From Synergistaceae bacterium (GTDB taxonomy: Bacteria; Synergistota; Synergistia; Synergistales; Aminobacteriaceae): DNA of 7,799 bases. This document shows positions 1 to 5,602 of this stretch, piece after piece; position 1 is the first letter of the stretch, and each line of letters opens with the position of its first letter. The DNA lies in contig JAISWV010000103.1 of assembly GCA_031270755.1 (NCBI GenBank), positions 1 to 7,799 on the forward strand, in the 5' to 3' direction. The position numbers were made by a program, and so were the translations under genes. The notes under the pieces are model-generated. The model did no database searches. It saw only the letters and a program-made list of their open reading frames with translations, and was not told the DNA's origin.

Positions 1-536
1 TTTTCCCCCCGGTCGTAGTAGATCTCCGAACACGGTCCGCAGGGTCCCCGCTCGCCCATGAACCAGTAGTTTTCGTCCTGGCCGAACCGCAGGATGCGCG
101 CCTCCGGAAGGCCCACCACACGATGCCACGCGTCGAAGGCCTCCTCGTCGTCCAGATAGATGGAGGCGTACATTTTCTCGGGTTCGAGGCCTATCACCCG
201 CGTCAGAAATTCCCAGGCCCAGGTGACGGCCTCTTTCTTGAAGTAACTGCCCCAGGCGAAATTGCCCAGCATCTCGAAAAACGTGTGGTGCCGCGCGGTG
301 CGGCCGACGTTTTCGATGTCGTTGGTGCGCACGCATTTCTGGCAGGTGACAGCGTGGGGATACTCCGGCGGCCTCAGGCCCAGGTAGTACGCCTTGAACG
401 GCACCATGCCCGCTATGGTGAAGAGCAAAGACGGGTCGTCCGGTATCAGGGAAAAGCTGGGACAATGATGGCTCCCCTTCTCTTTCCAAAAATTTATGAA
501 GAGCTCGCGTATTTCTTTCCCGCTTCGGTACTGCAC
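1..536 (-). CDS. alaS: Alanyl-tRNA synthetase, N-terminal part (runs off left edge)
   Basis: This cytoplasmic class II aminoacyl-tRNA synthetase charges tRNA-Ala with alanine. Only the first 178 codons are present; the family is usually about 870 residues, so most of the gene lies left of the window. Highly conserved catalytic-domain blocks are visible: a start of the form RSGKEIRELFINFWKEKGH-like, IAGMVPFK near residues 41-48, CVRTNDIENVGRTARHHTFF near 68-87, EMLGNFAWGSYFKKEA near 88-103, and GERGPCGPCSEIYYD near 161-175. I chose the GTG start at 536 because a good Shine-Dalgarno (AAGGAGAG, 543-550 on the reverse strand) lies six bases upstream and the protein then begins where the family normally does. 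The gene diverges from the small exported-protein gene at 795 and has its own plausible promoter. Identification is near certain; the start is likely but not proven. Confidence 0.97.
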   Translation of the reverse strand, partial: MQYRSGKEIRELFINFWKEKGSHHCPSFSLIPDDPSLLFTIAGMVPFKAYYLGLRPPEYPHAVTCQKCVRTNDIENVGRTARHHTFFEMLGNFAWGSYFKKEAVTWAWEFLTRVIGLEPEKMYASIYLDDEEAFDAWHRVVGLPEARILRFGQDENYWFMGERGPCGPCSEIYYDRGE

Positions 537-588
537 AAAAATCTCTCCTTCTGGGCACTTGTAATTTATATTCGTAACGAGACACAAA

Positions 589-617
589 ATTATAACTTAC
601 GCAGCCCCGCCTGGAAA
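589..617 (-). promoter_or_regulatory. Candidate sigma-70-type promoter for alaS
   Basis: On the reverse strand a perfect TATAAT (594-589) follows a TTTCCA -35-like box (617-612, four of six consensus bases) after a 17-base spacer. It lies 53 bases upstream of the GTG start of alaS. No T-box-like leader is recognisable in the short untranslated region. The call rests only on match and spacing. Confidence 0.6.
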
Positions 618-648
618 CAGGGCGTTCGCTCACTCTTATCGCCCTCGT

Positions 649-678
649 TTGAATTTTATCGGAATGGTAAGATATAAT
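649..678 (+). promoter_or_regulatory. Candidate sigma-70-type promoter for the 795-1145 gene
   Basis: TTGAAT (649-654) and a perfect TATAAT (673-678) are separated by 18 bases and point right. The predicted transcript would carry a leader of roughly 110 bases before the ATG at 795. The promoter is divergent from, and close to, the alaS promoter. The call rests on consensus match and location only. Confidence 0.55.
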
Positions 679-703
679 AAAGCGGCAAGGAAACGCTGAC
701 CGA

Positions 704-746
704 GGGGGGTTCGGGGGGACCGGCGAGGACCGAGTGGCGGCCGAAC
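704..746 (+). other. G-rich, potentially structured 5' leader of the 795-1145 gene
   Basis: Two six-G runs (704-709 and 713-718) separated by TTC are followed by further GG pairs. GTTCGG (709-714) can pair perfectly with CCGAAC (741-746). The element lies between the candidate promoter and the Shine-Dalgarno AAAGGAGG (777-784), so it would be in the mRNA leader. It resembles no riboswitch or T-box that I recognise; a hairpin or a two-tier G-quadruplex are both possible. Confidence 0.3.
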
Positions 747-794
747 GAGCTCTGCTTTCCTGAGTTTTGATATTGTAAAGGAGGTTTTTTTGTC

Positions 795-1145
795 ATGTAC
801 AGGCTGTGCAGAAATGCCGCGTTTTTAGGGGTTGTGATTTTGGCTTTGGTGGTCAGCGTGGACGTTGCGCCGGAGGCGCAGGAAATGCTGCTGACGAGAG
901 GCGGAGGCGAAAAGGACGTGTGGATCGCCAACGTGTTTTATTCCTGCAGGCAAGGCAACGCTTTTGCCATGGTGAGAAACGGGATTCCCGAAGGAGGGCC
1001 GGAAAACTACGACGTCGTGGACACGGGAGCTCTGCGCGTGCACGTTCCGAAAGACATGAAATTCGAGAACGACACCCCCAAAATCGTCGTTTTCCCCCGC
1101 AGAACCGGGAACCGCGACGTGGGAGTTTCCAACGTCGTCGAGTAA
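795..1145 (+). CDS. Small exported protein of unknown function (116 aa)
   Basis: I do not recognise a family. The ATG at 795 follows a strong Shine-Dalgarno (AAAGGAGG, 777-784) by ten bases, and a plausible promoter lies upstream, so this is very likely a real gene. Residues 1-28 look like an export signal or membrane anchor: positively charged start (MYRLCRN), hydrophobic core at about 9-22, then a possible signal-peptidase site around 24-30. The mature part of about 88 residues is polar. It contains one cysteine (in FYSCRQGNAF), a run suggestive of beta strands (YDVVDTGALRVHVPKDMKF) and a final KIVVFPRR block. It stands alone between divergent alaS and convergent lrgB, so context does not suggest a role. 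It could be a small periplasmic or lipid-free envelope protein. The stop codon falls in the first unit of an 11-bp tandem repeat. Confidence 0.8.
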   Translation: MYRLCRNAAFLGVVILALVVSVDVAPEAQEMLLTRGGGEKDVWIANVFYSCRQGNAFAMVRNGIPEGGPENYDVVDTGALRVHVPKDMKFENDTPKIVVFPRRTGNRDVGVSNVVE

Positions 1146-1172
1146 ACAAAAAGTAAACGAAAAGTAAACGAA
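1140..1172 (+). repeat. Three-unit 11-bp tandem repeat overlapping a stop codon
   Basis: Units are GAGTAAACAAA (1140-1150), AAGTAAACGAA (1151-1161) and AAGTAAACGAA (1162-1172). The last two are identical and the first differs at two positions. Because the period is not a multiple of three, the TAA in each unit (1143, 1154, 1165) falls in a different frame, so translation is closed in all three forward frames just after the 795-1145 gene. Confidence 0.75.
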
Positions 1173-1202
1173 AGTGAATAAGTAAAATGAACGCGCCGAT
1201 TG

Positions 1203-1240
1203 GCTCCTGGGGGGCTCGAGGGAGTTCCGCCCCCTTGAGC
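1203..1240. terminator. Candidate bidirectional terminator hairpin between convergent genes
   Basis: GGGGGC (1210-1215) pairs with GCCCCC (1229-1234) across a 13-base loop, and the outer GCTC (1203-1206) pairs with GAGC (1237-1240) across a small internal mismatch. It sits between the convergent 795-1145 gene and lrgB, where a shared terminator is expected. No clean T-tract follows on either strand, so classical Rho-independent termination is not certain. Confidence 0.4.
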
Positions 1241-1241
1241 T

Positions 1242-1919
1242 TCAGCTTATAATCGCCAGCAAAACGGTGGCGATGCCGGTCACTCCGATTGCGATGCCGC
1301 TCATGGCTCCCTCGGTCTCTCCCAGTTCCAGCGCCCGGGCCGTGCCGATGCCGTGGCTGGACGTTCCGATCGCGACGCCCGCGGCCACGGGGTTTGTGAT
1401 TTTCAACGCCTTGATCAGCAAAGGAGCGAAGACGGCCCCCAAAATTCCCGTGAAGATGACGGCGGCGACGGTCAGGGAAACAATTCCGCCGCGGTGCGAA
1501 GACAGCTCCATAGCGATGGGCGTCGTCACGGATTTGGGCATCAAGGAGGCCGTCAAGGTCGGGTTCAAGCGAAAGAACCGGCAGAGCAGGAGAGTGCTGA
1601 ACCACGATGTCGCGGCTCCGACGAAGCATCCCGCGGCGATGGGCAATAGGTTTTTCCACAAAAGCTCCCTGCGGTTGTAGACGGAGACGGCCAAAAGAGC
1701 TGTGGCCGGCGACAGCATCAAGGTCAAGAGGCTTCCCCCTTTGTCGTAATCGCTCAACGGGACGTCGAAGACCCGCAAAAACGCGATGACCAGCAGTATC
1801 GCGATCAAGAGCGGATTCGTGACGGGAGAAGGGGCTTTGCGCGCGGCCAAGAGGCCTATTTTGTAGGCGAAAACGCTGAGCGCGACGCCGAAAAAAGGGC
1901 TGTCCAAAACAAATTTCAT
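1242..1919 (-). CDS. lrgB: LrgB/CidB-family membrane protein
   Basis: This integral membrane protein (225 aa, normal family length) is the partner of the LrgA-type protein encoded just upstream. The family was first linked to murein hydrolase export and cell lysis; in Bacillus and Streptococcus, LrgAB-type pairs have been connected to pyruvate uptake. About six or seven hydrophobic segments are visible, near residues 2-25, 34-50, 61-81, 91-116, 145-170, 175-187 and 205-224. Two family signatures are clear: LMPKSVTTPIAMELS at about 126-140 and GTSSHGIGTARAL at about 185-197. The ATG at 1919 overlaps the lrgA stop (ATGA), and GGAG lies ten bases upstream, so the two are translationally coupled. 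Family assignment is firm; the transported substrate cannot be read from the sequence. Confidence 0.95.
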   Translation of the reverse strand: MKFVLDSPFFGVALSVFAYKIGLLAARKAPSPVTNPLLIAILLVIAFLRVFDVPLSDYDKGGSLLTLMLSPATALLAVSVYNRRELLWKNLLPIAAGCFVGAATSWFSTLLLCRFFRLNPTLTASLMPKSVTTPIAMELSSHRGGIVSLTVAAVIFTGILGAVFAPLLIKALKITNPVAAGVAIGTSSHGIGTARALELGETEGAMSGIAIGVTGIATVLLAIIS

Positions 1920-2302
1920 TGGGGCTCGACTCCTTTCATGGATTTTCCGCAGATTTTCTGCTGAAGCCGAGCGGCGGCTGTGACGGCGGCAACCGACGCG
2001 GCGAAGGTGAGGAACGTCGCAGCGCAGCAAACCGCCAGCAAGGCGAGGGCATCGTCGCGCAGAGTTTCGAGATGAGCCAAGATTCCCACGCCGGAGGGAA
2101 TGAAGAAAAACGCCATATTCCCCAAAAGGACGTCCGTCGTCTCCTTGAGGCTCGAAGGATCGATTCCCCGGGAGAGCAGCAGGACAAAAAGAACGAGCAT
2201 CGATAAAACGCTCGCCGGTACAGGAAAGGGCAGCAGGTGGGAACAATGAACCCCGACCAGACAGACGAAAAACAAAAAACCGCATTGCGTGATGACTTTC
2301 AT
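1916..2302 (-). CDS. lrgA: CidA/LrgA-family holin-like membrane protein
   Basis: This small integral membrane protein (128 aa) is thought to form the complex partner of LrgB in the cytoplasmic membrane. Four hydrophobic stretches are visible, near residues 5-19, 26-46, 58-76 and 86-110. Conserved family features include the FPVPASVLSMLVLFVLL block (residues 26-42) and a segment of the form LLGNMAFFFIPSGVGIL (59-75), which matches the family's LL-x-NMA-x-x-F-x-P-(S/A)-GVGI signature. The ATG at 2302 has an excellent Shine-Dalgarno (GAGGAGAG, 2309-2316 on the reverse strand) six bases upstream. The stop overlaps the lrgB start by four bases. No LytTR-type two-component regulator gene is present in the window, although such genes often accompany lrgAB. 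Confidence 0.93.
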   Translation of the reverse strand: MKVITQCGFLFFVCLVGVHCSHLLPFPVPASVLSMLVLFVLLLSRGIDPSSLKETTDVLLGNMAFFFIPSGVGILAHLETLRDDALALLAVCCAATFLTFAASVAAVTAAARLQQKICGKSMKGVEPQ

Positions 2303-2332
2303 GACGTTCTCTCCTCATTCCATGTTTTAGAA

Positions 2333-2361
2333 ATATTATTTTCGAGGCCCATGCCGGCCAA
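2333..2361 (-). promoter_or_regulatory. Candidate promoter for lrgAB
   Basis: On the reverse strand TAATAT (2338-2333, five of six consensus bases) follows TTGGCC (2361-2356, four of six) after a 17-base spacer. It lies about 30 bases upstream of the lrgA ATG. Support is by match and spacing only. Confidence 0.45.
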
Positions 2362-2372
2362 TCGCTCCATGA

Positions 2373-2402
2373 GGTAAAATATACCGTCTGCAGCGGTAAA
2401 AT
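2373..2402. promoter_or_regulatory. Candidate operator/promoter element upstream of pyrK
   Basis: GGTAAAAT occurs twice as a direct repeat (2373-2380 and 2395-2402), spaced by exactly 22 bases, or about two helical turns. Between them TACCG (2382-2386) and CGGTA (2394-2398) form an inverted repeat around TCTGCAG. Each TAAAAT could act as a -10 box for pyrK, but neither has a convincing -35. The arrangement suggests protein binding between the divergent lrgA and pyrK genes. Confidence 0.3.
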
Positions 2403-2433
2403 CGTCAATAAATCTTAATGAGGATAAGTGAAA

Positions 2434-3156
2434 ATGTCCAAAATCATATCCAACGAACGGCTGAGCCGGGATTTTTTCCGGATGAGGGTGGAATGTTCCA
2501 ACGAGGCGCGAATGGGTCAGTTCTACATGCTGCGGGCGTGGAGGCAGTATCCGGTGCTTTCCCGCCCGATAAGCGTGTTCGACTCCGATGGCGGGACCGT
2601 GTCGTTTTTATATAAGGTGGTCGGCAGAGGAACGGAGATTTTTTCCGGCCTGAAGGCGGAAGACGATATCACCCTGCTGGGCCCGCTGGGCAGCGCCTTC
2701 CCGGAGGTGTCGGGAAAAATCGCGCTGGTGGCCGGAGGAGCGGGGATCGCGCCGTTCTACCTGGCTACGAAGCAGCTCAAAGCTAAGCAGCTCGAGGCGT
2801 ACCCCGGCTGCCAGGTCGATCTTTACCTCGGGTTCAGCGACCGACCGCTTCTGACCGACGACTATCGAAAAACGGCGGACAACGTGACCGTCAACGTGGG
2901 AGGCTTCATTACCGACGAAATCGACCCCGCGGGCTACGATCACATATTTGCCTGCGGTCCCGAGGCCATGATGCGCGCGCTTTACGAAAAATGCAAGGAG
3001 TCCGGCGCCGCTGGCAAAGTGTACGTCTCCTTGGAAAATCGCATGGCCTGCGGAGTGGGTGCGTGCCTCGTTTGCAGCTGCAGGACGTCCGGCGGAAACA
3101 AAAAGGTCTGCAAGGACGGCCCCGTGTTCAAAGGCGAGGCGGTGTTCGAGCTGTGA
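2434..3156 (+). CDS. pyrK: Dihydroorotate dehydrogenase B, electron-transfer subunit
   Basis: This FAD and [2Fe-2S] subunit passes electrons from PyrD to NAD+ in the class 1B dihydroorotate dehydrogenase of pyrimidine synthesis; it acts in the cytoplasm. With the ATG at 2434 the protein has 240 residues, normal for the family. In order: a flavin-binding RPIS motif (44-47) and YKVVGRGT (60-67) in the FAD domain, GPLG (83-86), the nucleotide-binding GGAGIAPF (101-108), FACGPEAMM (172-180), and a C-terminal iron-sulfur cluster motif with Cys206, Cys211, Cys214 and Cys226 (CGVGACLVC, then VCKDGPVF). A GTG at 2428 is also in frame, but it would leave only about four bases after GAGG (2420-2423), so the ATG is preferred. 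The stop overlaps the pyrD start, as expected for partner subunits. Confidence 0.96.
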   Translation: MSKIISNERLSRDFFRMRVECSNEARMGQFYMLRAWRQYPVLSRPISVFDSDGGTVSFLYKVVGRGTEIFSGLKAEDDITLLGPLGSAFPEVSGKIALVAGGAGIAPFYLATKQLKAKQLEAYPGCQVDLYLGFSDRPLLTDDYRKTADNVTVNVGGFITDEIDPAGYDHIFACGPEAMMRALYEKCKESGAAGKVYVSLENRMACGVGACLVCSCRTSGGNKKVCKDGPVFKGEAVFEL

Positions 3157-4070
3157 CGGCTGCGGACAATTGCCTGAAGACGGAGTTTGCCGGAGTTCCC
3201 TTCAAAAATCCGGTGGTGCTGGCCTCCGGGACCTGCGGATTCGGCCGCGAGTACAACGAAATTTTCGACATCCAGCTGTTGGGGGGGATCTCCTCGAAGG
3301 GCCTGACCTCGAGCCCCCGGTCCGGCAACGAGGGCATCCGGGTGTGGGAGACCGCCGGCGGGATCATGAACAGCGTCGGCCTCGAAAACCCCGGTGTCCG
3401 GGGCTTCATCGAGAAGGAACTGGACTGGCTGAACGGCCTCGACCTCGTCAACATCGTCAATCTGAGCGGCCACTCGATGGAGGACTACATTGGGGGCGCG
3501 GAGCTTCTGAACGGCGTCAGGCTGGATATTCTGGAGCTCAACATCTCCTGCCCCAACGTGAAAGCCGGCGGCATGGCCTTCGGCGTCAAGACCGACGTGG
3601 CCCGGGAGGTGGTTCGGAGGATTCGCGCGGTCTGCAAACACAAGCTCATGGTGAAGCTTTCCCCAAACGCCGAGGATATCGTCGCCCTGGCGAGGGCCTG
3701 CGAGGATGAAGGGGCGGACGGCGTTTCCCTGGTGAACACCTTTTTGGCTATGGCCATCGACGTCGAAAAACGCAGGTCCGTCTTTGAAAACACCTATGCC
3801 GGACTTTCCGGCCCGGCGATAAAACCCATCGCCCTGCGGATGGTTCATCAGGTGGCGAAGGCGGTTCACATTCCCGTGATGGGAATCGGGGGGATAACGA
3901 CGTGGCGGGACGCGGTGGAGTTCATCATGGCCGGAGCCTCCGCCGTGCAAATCGGCACGGGGAATTTCATCGACCCCGCCCTGGCGCTGGACGTGATCGC
4001 GGGCATCGAATCGTACCTGGACGCGCGGGGAATAAAGAACATCGCGGAGATCAGGGGATGTGTGGAGTGA
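3153..4070 (+). CDS. pyrD: Dihydroorotate dehydrogenase B, catalytic subunit
   Basis: This FMN enzyme oxidises dihydroorotate to orotate in de novo pyrimidine synthesis and works with PyrK in the cytoplasm. The GTG at 3153 overlaps the pyrK stop (GTGA) and gives 305 residues, typical of class 1B. Visible features: [16 protein letters not shown] (16-31), the substrate-loop region [11 protein letters not shown] (71-81), the catalytic loop [16 protein letters not shown] (129-144) with Cys133 as the class 1 active-site base, VKLSPN (167-172), VSLVNTF (191-197), and the FMN-phosphate region [20 protein letters not shown] (244-263) followed by QIGTGNF (266-272). A cysteine as the base, together with adjacent pyrK, separates it from class 2 enzymes, which use serine. 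No clear terminator follows; the gene runs toward the relic region. Confidence 0.96.
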   Translation: MTAADNCLKTEFAGVPFKNPVVLASGTCGFGREYNEIFDIQLLGGISSKGLTSSPRSGNEGIRVWETAGGIMNSVGLENPGVRGFIEKELDWLNGLDLVNIVNLSGHSMEDYIGGAELLNGVRLDILELNISCPNVKAGGMAFGVKTDVAREVVRRIRAVCKHKLMVKLSPNAEDIVALARACEDEGADGVSLVNTFLAMAIDVEKRRSVFENTYAGLSGPAIKPIALRMVHQVAKAVHIPVMGIGGITTWRDAVEFIMAGASAVQIGTGNFIDPALALDVIAGIESYLDARGIKNIAEIRGCVE

Positions 4071-4091
4071 TTTCATCGTGGTGATCCGCCA

Positions 4092-4169
4092 ATCCCAAAA
4101 AGCCGTTCACATAGGGCTGTACCTTCAAGCTTTTTCACTGAACCAAGGGTAATCTCAAAGAGCCTCCAT
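4092..4169 (-). pseudogene. Chimeric relic of GT4 and GT9 glycosyltransferase gene fragments
   Basis: Two adjacent segments are near-copies of internal parts of the downstream-cluster genes in this window. Positions 4138-4169 match 6148-6179 in the GT4 gene at 28 of 32 bases. Positions 4104-4129 match 5370-5395 in the GT9 gene at 24 of 26 bases, and the similarity extends weakly to 4092 with gaps. On the reverse strand they read MEAL*DYPWF (compare MEAPLDHPWF) and LKVQPYVNGFL (compare LKAQPYVDGLL). The two pieces keep the same order and orientation as the intact genes, but only eight bases separate them, against about 750 in the intact locus. A stop codon interrupts the first. The simplest reading is the scar of an old tandem duplication or recombination followed by deletion. 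Confidence 0.6.
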
Positions 4170-4170
4170 A

Positions 4171-4195
4171 TCTCCTCTAAACATTCAAGCTCAGG
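4171..4195. repeat. Imperfect direct repeat, left copy
   Basis: The core AACATTCAAGCTCAGG (4180-4195) matches AACATTTAGGCTCAGG (4519-4534) at 14 of 16 bases, and both are preceded by a pyrimidine-rich TCTCC segment. The left copy abuts the glycosyltransferase relic. Together the two copies bracket the AT-rich stretch at 4196-4507. Confidence 0.45.
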
Positions 4196-4204
4196 TTTGA
4201 GCGG

Positions 4205-4419
4205 TTACAAATTGCTCAGCACAAAAGCCGACCCATCCGCGAGAATTTGATCCGCCGTCGTTTCTATCTTTGATATAGGATGTATCCCATACATATCTTT
4301 GGTCTGTTCGTAAAGTTTCAATCTGATAGCGTCAAACAAGCGGATGACATCGGCGTGTCCGCCACGATTGGAATCGAAGTAAGTATGTTGAACATCGTAC
4401 TTTCAAGATATAGACGCAA
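4205..4419 (-). pseudogene. Frameshifted remnant resembling a PIN-domain protein
   Basis: On the reverse strand a TTG at 4419, preceded by AGGAT, opens MRLYLESTMFN. Shifting frame near 4382 then gives YFDSNRGGHADVIRLFDAI, continuing to a TAA at 4207-4205. From memory of the family, the combined pattern (LYL-acidic-S/T-x-x-F-N, then x-FD-x-x-R, then H-x-x-x-x-x-LF-x-x-I) resembles the start of PIN-domain ribonucleases of toxin-antitoxin type, which usually run to 130-160 residues. Only about 70 codons remain and they need one frameshift, so the gene would be dead. Later acidic residues of a PIN active site are not identifiable. A different open path exists in the same stretch, so the assignment is tentative. 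Confidence 0.35.
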
Positions 4420-4507
4420 TTTTTCTATCCTGATCACCCCTCACAAGTTTATCCGTACAACGGCCGCTTCGTAAAAACGAGTTGTCAGTCCTAAACTTCA
4501 CACAAAT

Positions 4508-4534
4508 TCTCCCCTTCCAACATTTAGGCTCAGG
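4508..4534. repeat. Imperfect direct repeat, right copy
   Basis: This is the partner of the copy at 4171-4195 (14 of 16 core bases identical, same orientation, starts 339 bases apart in the core). Read on the reverse strand, each copy ends in a purine-rich, Shine-Dalgarno-like segment. No inverted terminal repeats accompany them, so they are not obviously insertion-sequence ends. Confidence 0.45.
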
Positions 4535-4581
4535 GGGGTGGAGATCGCTCGGTCCAGCTTCCCGCTCCCTTTTTCATACTT

Positions 4582-5601
4582 TCAGCGCCCGGCCAGCTCC
4601 CGGAAAGCGGAAAGCGCTCTTTCGGAAGAGATGTCGGCCAGACAATCTATCGGGCAGCGGTAATTGCGGCAGCCCGCGTTTGGGCAGTTCACCCGGACCT
4701 CTCGGAACCAGGGCATACGGAAATGCATTCCATAGGAGTCCGTGACGCCGAAAAAACCCAAAGTCGGGATCCCGATCAAAGCGGCCAGGTGCAGAGGGCC
4801 CGTGTCGTTGCCCGCGGCAACGGAGCAGGCCTCCGCCACGGCAGCCATGAGGGGGAAGGACGTCTGCCCCACCAAATTCAGCACCCCCGGGCTCCCCAGG
4901 GCCTCTTCGATCGCCCTCGCCGTTCGAGCCTCCGTTTCGCCGTGTCCGTTCAGGACGATGCCCCACCCCTCGGCGGCCAGAGGGGATAAAAACTCGATCC
5001 AGTGCCGCACCGGCCAAAATTTTTGCGGCTTGCTGGCCCCTATGACGGCGAAGAGCTTTTTCTCGGGCAGGCCCGACAGCATCGACCGCGCCTTTTCTCT
5101 GTCCTTCGGCGCCGTAAAAATCGCTGCCTTGTCCCGATTCGTGAAATCTACGCCTAGAAAATCCAGAGATTCCCAGTGGGTGGTCTTGTAACAAAACTGC
5201 ATCCCGCTGTTGTAGCCGAAACGCCGGCGGACACCGCTGCAAAGGGAGATGAAGGCGGCGGCGGCCCCTCGGTGCAGGCTGAAAACCCAATCGAAGCCCG
5301 AGGCGCGAATTTGCCGCGTTACATAGGAAAAATCCCAGAGGCGTTTCTTGACGTCCCAAAAGAGCAAACCGTCCACATAGGGCTGTGCCTTCAAGATATC
5401 GGCGTAGCTCGGGTGAGTCAGAAACGTTAGATGGACGTCCGGGTATTTCATTTTGAACCGATGCGCCGCCGCCGCCGCCTGCAGCACGTCGCCAAAGGCG
5501 CTGAAACGTATCCACAAAACTTTTTCCCCAGGCTGGGGCCGCAGTCCCGGCGTATTTCCCTTCGATATTTTCTTCTCCAAGCGACTTCGCCCCACTTTCA
5601 A
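4582..5601 (-). CDS. GT9-family (heptosyltransferase-like) glycosyltransferase
   Basis: This GT-B-fold transferase of the lipopolysaccharide heptosyltransferase family probably adds a heptose or similar sugar to a lipid-linked glycan at the inner face of the cytoplasmic membrane. Family blocks: VLWIRFSAFGDVL (28-40), corresponding to the N-terminal IR-x-S-x-GD-(I/V)-L motif; HPSYADILKAQPYVDGLLFWD (63-83); FAVIGASKPQKFWPVRHW (184-201); the sugar-nucleotide site GNDTGPLHLAA (264-274); and PTLGFFGVTDSYG (279-291). A C-terminal Cys cluster (C306, C311, C316, C320) is also common in this family. The gene begins one base after the GT4 stop. The frame opens with TTG at 5601 (GTG at 5595 is an alternative), neither with a clear Shine-Dalgarno, and the conserved domain begins only near residue 27, so the start is uncertain. 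Acceptor and donor cannot be determined. Confidence 0.88.
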   Translation of the reverse strand: MKVGRSRLEKKISKGNTPGLRPQPGEKVLWIRFSAFGDVLQAAAAAHRFKMKYPDVHLTFLTHPSYADILKAQPYVDGLLFWDVKKRLWDFSYVTRQIRASGFDWVFSLHRGAAAAFISLCSGVRRRFGYNSGMQFCYKTTHWESLDFLGVDFTNRDKAAIFTAPKDREKARSMLSGLPEKKLFAVIGASKPQKFWPVRHWIEFLSPLAAEGWGIVLNGHGETEARTARAIEEALGSPGVLNLVGQTSFPLMAAVAEACSVAAGNDTGPLHLAALIGIPTLGFFGVTDSYGMHFRMPWFREVRVNCPNAGCRNYRCPIDCLADISSERALSAFRELAGR

Positions 5602-5602
5602 G

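Noticed and set aside
537..794. A T-box or other known riboswitch upstream of alaS
   Set aside because: The candidate alaS promoter leaves a leader of under 50 bases with no antiterminator-like stem or T-box sequence. The G-rich leader on the other strand belongs to the opposite gene and matches no class I know.
853..1659. A 268-codon reverse open frame across the exported-protein gene and lrgB
   Set aside because: It overlaps lrgB in another frame on the same strand and the exported-protein gene on the other, with arginine-rich low-complexity content typical of an off-frame shadow.
1920..2408. An upstream in-frame extension of lrgB to 2408
   Set aside because: It would overlap all of lrgA in another frame. 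The ATG at 1919 has a ribosome site, the usual ATGA overlap, and yields the normal family length.
2982..4076. A 364-codon open frame antisense to pyrK and pyrD
   Set aside because: It lies fully opposite two firmly identified genes, has no recognisable domain, and is rich in the Gly, Arg, His and Asp runs expected from the complement of GC-rich coding sequence.
4280..4474. A 64-codon forward open frame in the gene-free region
   Set aside because: It is antisense to the PIN-like remnant, has no convincing ribosome site and no recognisable motif.
4071..4581. Insertion sequence or MITE in the relic region
   Set aside because: No terminal inverted repeats, transposase motif or short target duplication could be found; the repeats present are direct and imperfect.
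4535..4581. A Rho-independent terminator after the GT9 gene
   Set aside because: The reverse strand has scattered complementary GGAG/CTCC bases but no compact stem followed by a T-tract.
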